Shown: in pieces, positions 12,653-21,414 of the stretch
Layout of the letters: each line of letters starts with the position of its first letter
How positions within the stretch are numbered: the stretch's first letter is position 1
NCBI GenBank assembly: GCA_026261815.1
Contig: JAMPIT010000476.1
Span: 2,631,501 to 2,695,500 of the forward strand
DNA from: Monarcha castaneiventris obscurior
Lineage: Eukaryota > Chordata > Aves > Passeriformes > Monarchidae
Reading direction: 5' to 3'
DNA: 64,000 nt
Notes under the pieces: model-generated
Told to the model about the DNA's origin: nothing
Seen by the model: the letters and a program-made list of their open reading frames with translations, nothing else
The model's database searches: none
Position numbers and translations under genes: made by a program

Positions 12653-12665
12653 GTTAATTATTTAC
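12653..12665 (+). promoter_or_regulatory. F13B: HNF1-like site in the F13B proximal promoter
   Basis: GTTAATTATTTAC matches 12 of 13 positions of the hepatocyte nuclear factor 1 consensus GTTAATNATTAAC. It starts 75 bases before the F13B start codon, where a liver promoter element would be expected. Binding is inferred from sequence and known liver expression of F13B. Confidence 0.55.
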
Positions 12666-12727
12666 AAAAGTAATACTTAGGGAGTTTTCACAGGTGGTGG
12701 GAACTGTAGATGGAGACAGTAACGAGG

Positions 12728-12791
12728 ATGAGATTTAAAAGCTGTTTTTTCTTCCTAGTTATGGTGTGTTCAGGGAAACTCTTTGCAGAAG
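12728..12791 (+). CDS. F13B: F13B exon 1, signal peptide
   Basis: It encodes MRFKSCFFFLVMVCSGKLFA followed by E, then one base of a split codon before the donor GTAAAT. The human start, MRLKNLTFIIILIISGELYA, aligns along its whole length. It has a basic start, a hydrophobic core and a small-residue cleavage region. The exon is too short to stand out as an open frame. Confidence 0.9.
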
Positions 12792-15700
12792 GTAAATACA
12801 CTGAATTCTATTGTACATTTAATCTAGAATATGCAGTTTTGGTAACTTAAGGGCAATGTCTTTCATCTCTTTACTGAGTAAACACTGCTTTTTAATTTTA
12901 AATACTATTCTGTTGTGACAAGGCTGATGATCATGATTCAGCTGCAGCTGATTCCTGTCTAAGTCTCAGAGCTGTAATACTGAAATGTTCAGACTTTAGT
13001 TCAGAAGAAATTTCTTTTGGAATGTCTTTGAGCGGTTTTGAGGCACTTACACAAATGGAATTTTGTACTATTAAAACTTTTTTTATATTGATGTGTCTTG
13101 GGGATTGAAATGTTTTCAGTTTGTTACAAAGCAAATCAGTGGAAGTAAAATGGAACCTGCAGAAGTTAATCTGGGGTGGTTCTGCATTTTCTATCCCTAT
13201 TTTCAGCACTGATTTCCTCTGTTTGTTGTTTTGGGTTTTTTTGTTTGGTTGGTTTTGTTATTCTGGGTTTTTTTTAAGTAACTTAATGTCATATTCAGCT
13301 CTACTCTTTTTAAAGGTCTTCTCCTATAACTGGAGGGTTCTGTTGGTTTTTTTAATTGCCATTCTGATTGATTTTCCTTAATCTCCATTTCTTCTTTCTT
13401 TTCTGTTGACTGTTTTTAAATTCCCTTTCTTAAGCCTAACTCGTATATTGCCTCCTGGCAGTTTGTCCTATTTTTCTGGTAACATTTTCTGAATTGAGGA
13501 GCTGAGGCACAGGTAATCCTGATACTTGTCACTGAATTTTACAGTAGGCATTGGTGTGTTTGTGTAGCAAAGGGTGCTCATGCTTCTGGGCAAAAGAGAG
13601 TAAAATACAGGTGTCCTGCATCTGCTTTGCCCAGTTCACATTAGGAGGTTTTGTTCTACAGCTGATATTCTTGTGAACCCTAAGAGCAAAAGCTGATGAA
13701 ATTGTAGTATGTCTTCATTTCAGCAGGTCTTAAAAGGCCCTTCACGCTTGTAAGTATTCAGAATTTTGTTCTTGTTTGAAAGCCTGACTCAATCAAGCTG
13801 ATATTAAATAAATTAATGCAAAAACATTCATATCTTGGCTGAAATTTTTAGCGGGAAATATATTAATCTTTTTGCAGATACGCCTTGTGACTTGCCACAG
13901 ATAGAAAATGGAAACCTTGCCCTGTACTATTACAGTTTCAAAAGTTACTATTTCCCTATGCACAAAGGAAAAAAACTCTCCTATTCTTGTATGGTTGGTT
14001 ACACGACTGAAACTGGGACTCAGGATGGAAGAATAACTTGTACAGCAAAAGGATGGTCTCCAGTGCCACGATGCTACAGTGAGTTAACTTTATTCATCTC
14101 CTCATTGCTTCCAGCAGGAGCATTTCCTAGCTGGTTTTCCTGGGATATATAGGAAAAGAAGCTGCTTAACAGAAGGGCTAAAATGTCAGGGTGCAATCAA
14201 TTATTTGTATCGAGACTACATAGGTTTATATATGGAATATTTTTACAATAATACACATTTTATGTGCTCCTAACCATTTATGTTTTTTATAAGAATGTAA
14301 GAAAGTTGCCCAGTTTTCCTAGTCTGGGAAAACTTAGTTTTCCCTTAGATGTGTATCTTCTCCAGTCTCCCTAGCTCTGGATTCCTTGGCTGTGTTCCAT
14401 GTTGTTACCAGTGGCTTGATGTATTTTTTGATGATTGGAGCAGAGTTTCTTCAATAGGTCAAGAAAACAAGATCAGTATAGCTACAAACCCCTTCTCTTG
14501 CTTCCCAGAGAACAAATTGTTCCTTTCTTTCTAACCAAGCTGTCTTCTTTCCTTCAGGAAAATGCAACAAGCCTCTTTTGGAAAATGGCTCTTTTTCCAG
14601 CACAGAAATGGACTTCAAAATCCATGAGAAATTGCAGTTCAAATGTAATCCAGGCTACCACACCCCGAGTGGTGGTACTGAAGGTACAGTGCAGTGTCAG
14701 CCACAAGGATGGTCCTTCCAGCCAAGCTGTACTAGAAAACTTGGTAGGACTCTGCATTTTTCTCCTTTTTACTCTATTGCAGATGGATTTAATTTCACTG
14801 TCCTTGCTGTGCCTGCAGGGCCAAACTGCCTATGACAGGCTGTCATTTGAGTACTCCTAAAGCAGGTTCTCAGTTGTTCCTCTGGGGAAGAGCTTGTCAG
14901 GTTTCACGTGCTGCTGGTTTTGTGCATTTGTATAGGTGCAATTACATCTAAAATGAATCAGTAGACATGAAGTCACACTGTTTCAAATAAATCCATTGCC
15001 AAACAAACTTTCTGTTCCAAACGACGAGCAGAAAACTTGTGCCAACAACTGAATTTTAATTATTTGTCATTTACCAAGGTTTTGCCTGGGATATGACAAC
15101 TTTTAACGTGTATTTAAGGAGAACTTTGGAATACTCGCAACAAGAAGATCAATTAACATCATGCCTGTGCTTTATTTCCTTGAGAGTCGTGTCAGGTACC
15201 CCGGTTAGCCCACGGCAGCTACTCTCGGGCCCTGCAGGAGGTGCGGCTGAACGGGACGCTGCGGTACCGCTGTGAGCAGGGCTATCGCACGGCAGCAGGG
15301 AGCGCCGCTGAGGCAGCGCTGTGCCTCGCACACGGCTGGGCCCTCGCCCCCCGCTGCACCAGTACGTCCTGCTCTCTGCACGCTGATTTATTCTGCGTGC
15401 AAAATCAGCAAAGAGGCTTCTTTCATCAGCCGGTGGGGGGAGCCTTCCGCAATTGGCTTTCACTGCTGTGTTTTCTTCCCAGGAATTACTTGCTCCTCTT
15501 TGAGTGAAGTTGCTCATGGAGGTTTTCATCCTGTGAAGAAGATCTATGAAGAAGGAGATGTAGTTCACTTTTTCTGTGACAAACATTATTCTGTCACCGG
15601 ATTTGACTTAATTCAGTGTTATGATTTTGGGTGGTATCCAGACCCTCCAGTGTGTGAAGGTACCCTGTTTTCATAGTTTTACTGTGTCAAATTCTTAGAG

Positions 15701-18700
15701 AAAAGCTCTCACCTTTTTTCAAGAAATGCTTTATGAATACAAAATAAAAATACAGGGTTTGTACCAGTTTGTAGCCTAAATCTAAATCAAGTGCTAGCCA
15801 AAGGGCAGGGAGCCAAGGTAGCAGGAAGGGAGGCAATGGTAATTGGAACTACATTTCAGTGAACTCTTAACAACAGAGCAGATACTCTGTTGATGTAAGT
15901 AAGTTGTCTCTTACTGTTGTTTCTCTGTTATATCCTGGAGAAACAGGAATCAACAGTTACAGGGAGTTGTTTAAACCCTGAAGCTCAATAAACTCTGTTC
16001 AGAATACATGAAGGTTTAATCAGGCCTGCTTAGTCCTGCATTGTGGGGTGGGGATGTACCTCTTGAGAGGCATTAAAAATAAAATTTGTAACAAGGTCCT
16101 CCTTAGCTTGTGGTACTTTTCAGAGTTGTACAGCCTCCCCAAACCTTGTTTTAAACAAAATTAATTAAAAGGTTGTCCTGAGGACAGAAACACACCTTTA
16201 GCAATTGCTATCACTTCCCCAGTCATTGGGGGATAATGGAGAGTCTCAGTAAAGAAAGTACCAAAAGAATGAAAGGTGAAGCAGTTGAGCTACAGGTTAG
16301 AGCAGAAAACAACACAAACCAACCTTTAGTACAGCTTAGACTCCAGCCCTGTGTTTATTCTCGTGACACAGCAGGAACTTTTCTTGAGTGAGTGCAGAGA
16401 AGGTGGAGATGCTCAGGAGGATGAAAACAAGGCCTAAATCTACTTTTGGGGATACAGTAATCACAAACTTAATTTGGAGATAGGAAATGGGCTATGATTA
16501 TTGCTCCTTCTGTAGCATTAAAATTAATACATAATCTGCTTTAAATATTATATGAACTGAGGGTATGGGAAATCTCTGTTTCCTGGAGTCCTTTAAAGAA
16601 CATTTTATTAAGTCTCTGTGGAGAAATAACAAATTTGTTTATAGCAGTACAAATGACATAGTATTTCTATTTTTATACTTGTTGAATGCAAAATCACTTG
16701 TTTGTTCAGGTCTCCCATTGTATTAAAAAATTGAGAAAATTTTATTAAGCTGTTACTCTGGATTAGCCAAAATCCAGAGTAACTTTAGAGGCTATCACTT
16801 TAGAGTGATAGGCTTGCATTGTGTATGATGAGCTTAATTGTGTACGTGGTTTTGGTGAGAGAGAAAACAATATGCAGTTTTTTATTTTCAGATGTAAAAA
16901 ATAAATGTCCTCCACCACCACTCCCTCATGGCCCTATCAGCACAGCCAGAAGAACGTATCACAACGGAGACAAAGTTCGTGTGCAGTGTACCTTGGGAAG
17001 AAGAGGCTCTGAGGAAATCCAGTGTGAAGGAGGAAAATGGACATCACCCTCTCTCTGTATTGGTGAGTACTTCTGTGAAGGCTGAGAGCTGAACTGAAAT
17101 GGTTCTTCAAACCATGCCTTAATTTTCTGGAGAGCTTTGGTTTCTATATCTGCAAAACTGTTTGCCTTCCTCTGTTAAAAGGCTTGAGAGGCAAAGTGCT
17201 GCATATTTTGCTGGCAATCCATGGTTCCCAGATTAATTCAGCTGCCACCTGTGACATCTTCCCTGGAAAACTGGGCTTATTACATTTTACAGTGCCTCAT
17301 GTCTGGCTGTTGTTGTACTTTTAAAATGAGCTGCTTCTGAGAAAACTAGTTCTGAGTTTCTGCTATGGTTACAGGAACTGTGGATAAACAGGAATCTGAG
17401 GCACCACCACTCGAGGCAGATGCAGAAATAAAGGCAAGCCAAACACACCACAATGAAGATACGAGTAGGTGAACACTGCTCTTCTATTTAAAAGGGACTC
17501 TCCAATCCAATTATAGGCATTTTATGACTACTTTTATTCTTTTGCTATAGGACAGTTCCTTATTCCTGAAAATGCTTGCATGTGCTACACATGTCAATGT
17601 AGCCAATTAATGAAAGACTATTGTTGCTTATTTCTAAATTACACCAATAAGCTTGCTCTGTATTTTTAATTTTATTTTATACAGAGCATTTACTTTCAGT
17701 CATTTTGTACCGTTTAATATTATTTTAACATGCAAATTCATGTATTTTGTTATTCCTTTGATCAATAGTTCCAGTGAGGTTTCTTTTGTTTATTTTGAAC
17801 CACACACAGGTGAAACATTTCAAGTAACAAGTAAGATGGTCTTGTCACATAGAAAGAACGGATTACTGTGTTGAGTGTAAACCAGCAAGAGTCAAAAATA
17901 GACATAGATGTAAAGTGTAGAGGGAAATAAAATTCATGTCTGCAATTCAGTAAGGCAAGTGTTGAGTTTCTGGAAATGAAATTTGGAAAAGGAATTGGAT
18001 TAGTTTAGATTTTATTTATATGCAGATTATTTTGCTCAGTCTAGTATTGGTCTAATACTTTCACCAGTGTTAACATTGTTGTAATCTAATCAAGATCTAA
18101 TTGCCTGTTTCTCTATCTCATATCAGAAATGCAGCAAGACTGTGCCTCTCCACCTGTGATTAAAAATGGTGGTGTCCTGGGCCCATTACTGGCAAGTTAC
18201 AAAAATGGTTCCTCAGTAGAATATGGCTGTCAGCGTTACCACTTCTTGGATGGGCCCAGTACTGTTTACTGTGACCACGGAAACTGGACAGAACAACCAA
18301 CCTGCTTGGGTGAGTCTTGGGAGGAAAAATGAGTTTTGTCATATGTAACGTAGAGAGGAATGAAAATTGGAAAGAACCTCTAAATAATCTTTTCGTTACC
18401 ATCTTTTCTCTTTTATTGGAGTTAATAAAGATTCCAGAAATATGAGGATGAACCAAAATTAAATTTTTAGCAAGCCTCTCCTGCTGGGTGTCCTCTGTCC
18501 TGTTCTTAAAACCACCCAATTAAAAAGATTCCTCTGTTTCCTGAGTGAGCTATTCTAGGATACAGCTGTCCCTGCTTCCTGGGAGGATTCTCCAATTTCA
18601 TTCCTCTATATTGTCCATTCAGTTAACTTCTTCCTGTGCTTCAATAGATGATTAGAAGGAATGGTGTGGCCATTCCCAAAATAGATTTTAGATACAATTA

Positions 18701-21414
18701 ATGAAGAATTAGCAATGACTTCTTGGGCTTTTTTTTTTTTAAACTTTCAGCCTGTTTTTTTTTTTTTTTGTGTCTTTATATTGGTTGTTTCATCCGGACC
18801 TGGACTTCTCAATTTTTCTGTGCTCCTCTTATGTATGCTGCTCAACACAATGTGTAGCACTCCCAGTAGACAATTACCAATGCTAGCAGGAATACAAACA
18901 TGAGTTGTTTGTTTACCTTTCCTTCCTTCCTTTAATGAAATAATTCAATTTTACTAACATCCTTTGTTAAATTGGCTCACCTTGAAGTTCTTAATCTACC
19001 ATGAAAATGAAAATAAACAACCAGTTCGGTTCTAATTGCTTATTTCTAAATGAACAAAAGTTACCTTATTTAGACTGAAAGGTCCAGGTCAGCATTTTTG
19101 GATCTGAATACTCAAATTTAACAAATCCTGTGAAATAATGAAATCTGATTTCCTGTGAGCATTATTTGTCCCCTAAGCATCCAAATAACCCCATCATCCT
19201 TTGCATGTTTTCTGAGATTTCTTTTCAACGCTCACCTAATCAGAGCAGAAAGGGCACATGCTGATGTTAGGTTCAGGAAAATTCCATGTGAATTTGGTGT
19301 TACACTGCTGTCACCAGACTGCCAATAACTGAGTTCTCCTTGCCTTTCTCTCAGCAAAGCATCAATAAGGGCCTTTATCAGCCAGCGATTCTCGTGGAAC
19401 TTGTAGAAATTTATTTTGTAGGTGACCCTCTGTCAGGCTTTATTGGCGTTGAACAGGGGTTTCAGAAGTTAACGAGGTTAATCATCTAATGGAACTACAC
19501 TCCCTGATATGATCCTGGCACTGGGTTTTAAGAACACTGCCAGACAGCATCTATTCCTTTTTCATGTGTTTGGTTTTTGTTGTTACTTCAGACCATTTCT
19601 ATCAATTTGCATTTTTTTATGCATCTGTAGTTCTTTGCCTTGCAATATTCAGAAGCATTTTAGAACTATTGACTTGGGGTTCTCTTTCTTCACTCCTACA
19701 AAAGGCAGCTAAGAAATCAGTTCAGTGGCTTTTTATTGAAATACACTTTTATTTCCTAGAACCGTGTACTCTTAATGTAACTGATATGGACAGCAACAAC
19801 ATAACATTGAAATGGAGACGGGAAGAATTAATTTTCCTACATGGAGATCTCATAGAGTTTGAATGCAAACAGGGATATGATTTTCTCCAGATTACCATTC
19901 CATCTCCTGGGAGGACACAGTGTGACCATGGCAGACTGAAATACCCAAAATGTGTTATTCAAGGTAAAACAATAATTTTTTAAGTGCCTTTTTAATTAAT
20001 CAGCCTTAGACCTATTTAGAAATTATTTGCTTTGCTTTTAGTGTGAGCTTGTTGTAAATAATCAGTGCTTAGGCTTCAACAATACAGATGCACAAGGCAC
20101 CTCTATTGTTTAACATATCCAAGCATGGGAAAGTGATACACCTTCCTTTGATGGGCAAGGCTGGAGAAAGGAGGGGGAAGCTCTTCTCCAAGCCCAGGAA
20201 ACTGAAAGCTCTGTAGAAAGAGAGCTGTAAAAAGAAAACCTTCATGTTCATTTAATTTATGGTAAAGCTGTCAATTTGTTAGTTGCTTATGCTGAATGTT
20301 GCTGAAATGTTTTAATTGTTATTGCAGCTGCTACAGAAAAATGTGGCTCTCCACCATCTATTGCAAATGGAGCTCTTACTCTCCCAGCGCTGCCCCAGTA
20401 TGACAGTGGCTCTGCAGTTCAGTATATTTGCTCTGACTATCATTTTTTGCAAGGCTCTGAGAGAATCTACTGCTCTGAAGGACAGTGGACTTCACCACCA
20501 GTTTGCATAGGTAGGTGTAATAAATAAGATAAATAAGCACTCACTTCTCTGTAAGATTCATAGCCTCAAGGAGCAGCCTGGAAGTGACCTGTAAGGGCCA
20601 TCTAGTCCAACCCCCTGCAAAATGAGCAGGGTTGCTCAGAGCCCTGTCCAGCCTGACCTTGGATGATCCCAGGAGTGGGGCAACCACTGCCTTTCTAGGA
20701 AAACTGTTCCAGTGGTTTACCACTCTCACTGGTGGTAATGTCTTCCTTAAGTCTAGGCTGAATCTACCCTCTCTTAGTTTAAAACCATAAGCCCCTGTCC
20801 CATTGCTCCAGGCCCTGCTAAAACGTCTGTCTTCATCTTTCTTATAAGCCCCTTTTAGGTTCTGGAGGGGGGCAATGAGATCTCCCTGGATCCTTCTTTT
20901 CTCCAGGCTGAACAACCCCAGTTCTCTCTAAAATCAGATACTTAAAATTTGTAAATTGAGTATTGTCAGCTAGAACTTTTAGATCTCAATTCTCTTCTTC
21001 AGTGACAGATGGAAGTTTTAATAGAAGCAAGTTAAGCTCATCTGGCATTTTTTTTATTTCCTTAACTATGATATGCCTGCAGTATAATAAGACAATGGGA
21101 AATAATTTACAGTTTTAGTGTAGCCTGGTCAAAATATTCTGTTCCAAAAAGAATCAAGTTATTAGCACTGATCATTTCTCTCTCTTTTAGAGCCATGTAC
21201 TTTGTCAAAAACTGAAATGGAGAAAAATAATGTGCTGCTGCAAGCATTCTATGCAGATCAAGTTTACTTTTACCATGGGGATTATGTTGGATTTTACTGT
21301 AAACAGAACCATTTTGGAGCAGAATCTGGCACAACTTTATTTCAAGTACAGTGTAAGAGAGGACAGCTGGCATATCCAAGGTGTGTTGAAAGGGAACAAC
21401 AAGTATGGACTTGA
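12728..21414 (+). CDS. F13B: F13B, coagulation factor XIII B subunit
   Basis: The B chain is a secreted carrier that binds and stabilises the factor XIII A transglutaminase in plasma. Exons: 12728-12791 (signal peptide), 13878-14078 SCR1, 14558-14743 SCR2, 15185-15361 SCR3, 15483-15659 SCR4, 16892-17062 SCR5, 17375-17464 (candidate mini-exon in the SCR6 position), 18127-18309 SCR7, 19760-19963 SCR8, 20328-20510 SCR9, 21191-21414 SCR10 plus stop. All internal borders are phase 1. The product is 619 residues with the mini-exon or 589 without it, against 661 in human. Each intact SCR keeps four cysteines and the Trp or its usual replacement. Diagnostic blocks shared with human F13B are PHVENG-like QIENG, FKSYYFP, HPVKKIYEEGDVVHFFC, KCPPPPLP, ILASY-like LLASYKNGSSVEY, and EPCTL starting SCR8 and SCR10. 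CFH is the only similar family nearby, but order and motifs fit F13B better. Confidence 0.95.
12792..13877 (+). other. F13B: F13B intron 1
   Basis: Intron of about 1.1 kb between the signal exon and SCR1. It contains a G/T-rich low-complexity run at about 13,215-13,280 and no other recognised feature. Confidence 0.75.
13878..14078 (+). CDS. F13B: F13B SCR1 exon
   Basis: Acceptor TTTTTGCAG before 13878 and donor GTGAGT after 14078; phase 1 at both ends. It reads PCDLPQIENGNL, FKSYYFP and CTAKGWSPVPRC. It resembles CFH SCR6, which also has the unusual YYFP segment. Confidence 0.95.
14558..14743 (+). CDS. F13B: F13B SCR2 exon
   Basis: Acceptor TTCCTTCAG before 14558 and donor GTAGGA after 14743; phase 1 at both ends. 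It reads KCNKPLLENGSF, FKCNPGYHTPSGG and CQPQGWSFQPSC. Confidence 0.94.
15185..15361 (+). CDS. F13B: F13B SCR3 exon (very GC-rich)
   Basis: Acceptor CCTTGAG before 15185 (weak, no CAG or TAG) and donor GTACGT after 15361; phase 1 at both ends. It reads ESCQVPRLAHGSYS, YRCEQGYRTAAG and CLAHGWALAPRC, matching human SCR3. GC content is far above that of its introns. Confidence 0.88.
15483..15659 (+). CDS. F13B: F13B SCR4 exon
   Basis: Acceptor TTCTTCCCAG before 15483 and donor GTACCC after 15659; phase 1. It reads HPVKKIYEEGDVVHFFC and DLIQCYDFGWYPDPPVCEG, almost the human text. The QCYxFGW block recurs in CFH SCR10. Confidence 0.96.
15660..16891 (+). other. F13B: F13B intron between SCR4 and SCR5
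   Basis: 1.2 kb of AT-rich intron. A 15-base inverted repeat (CTCTGGATTAGCC / AATCCAGAGTAAC) lies near 16,757-16,785. No exon or element was recognised. Confidence 0.6.
16892..17062 (+). CDS. F13B: F13B SCR5 exon
   Basis: Acceptor TTATTTTCAG before 16892 and donor GTGAGT after 17062; phase 1. It reads NKCPPPPLPHGPIS, YHNGDKVRVQC and CEGGKWTSPSLC, as in human SCR5 but with a shorter central loop. Confidence 0.95.
17375..17464 (+). CDS. F13B: Candidate F13B mini-exon, remnant of SCR6
   Basis: Acceptor GGTTACAG before 17375 and donor GTAGGT after 17464 enclose 90 bases with phase 1 at both ends, so it can be kept or skipped in frame. It reads DKQESEAPPLEAD and later HHNED. These align loosely with the start of human SCR6 (EKVACEEPPFIENG and YYNGDKV), with the first Cys changed to Ser. 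No complete SCR6 exists between SCR5 and SCR7. It may be a real linker exon or simply a decayed exon. Confidence 0.45.
18127..18309 (+). CDS. F13B: F13B SCR7 exon
   Basis: Acceptor CATATCAG before 18127 and donor GTGAGT after 18309; phase 1. It reads DCASPPVIKNGGVLG, LLASYKNGSSVEYGC and HGNWTEQPTC. Confidence 0.95.
18310..19759 (+). other. F13B: F13B intron between SCR7 and SCR8
   Basis: 1.45 kb of intron with two T-runs near 18,728-18,770. I recognise no other feature in it. Confidence 0.7.
19760..19963 (+). CDS. F13B: F13B SCR8 exon
   Basis: Acceptor ATTTCCTAG before 19760 and donor GTAAAA after 19963; phase 1. It reads EPCTLNVTDMDSNNITLKW, LHGDLIEFECKQGYDF and GRLKYPKC. This is the same SCR type as F13B SCR10 and CFH SCR20-21. 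Confidence 0.95.
20328..20510 (+). CDS. F13B: F13B SCR9 exon
   Basis: Acceptor TTATTGCAG before 20328 and donor GTAGGT after 20510; phase 1. It reads KCGSPPSIANGALTL, GSAVQYICSDYHFLQG and CSEGQWTSPPVC. It resembles CFH SCR19. Confidence 0.95.
   Translation: MLQKNVALHHLLQMELLLSQRCPSMTVALQFSIFALTIIFCKALRESTALKDSGLHHQFA
20551..20930 (-). mobile_element. CR1 LINE fragment (3' end) in F13B intron
   Basis: On the minus strand it ends in the typical CR1 tail (GGTTGGACTAGATGGCC, at about 20,600) and retains an open reading frame for the C-terminus of the CR1 reverse transcriptase, with blocks such as FSLEKRRIQGDLI, LREGRFSLDLRK and VVNHWNSFPRKAV. It lies in the intron before SCR10, opposite to F13B. 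The 5' part of the element is missing, as is usual for CR1. Confidence 0.92.
21191..21414 (+). CDS. F13B: F13B SCR10 and C-terminus exon
   Basis: Acceptor CTCTTTTAG before 21191. It reads EPCTLSKTEMEKNNVLLQ, YHGDYVGFYCKQNHFG and RGQLAYPRCVEREQQVWT, then TGA. Human F13B has a longer tail encoded by another exon; here the stop falls within the SCR10 exon. Confidence 0.9.

Noticed and set aside
15149..15586. 145-codon minus-strand frame
   Set aside because: Antisense of the GC-rich F13B SCR3 and the SCR4 exon; no recognisable protein.
17560..17670. Cys-rich short frame (NACMCYTCQC) considered as the missing F13B SCR6
   Set aside because: Cysteine spacing and surrounding residues do not fit an SCR (no PP, NG, GY or W landmarks) and borders are not phase 1.
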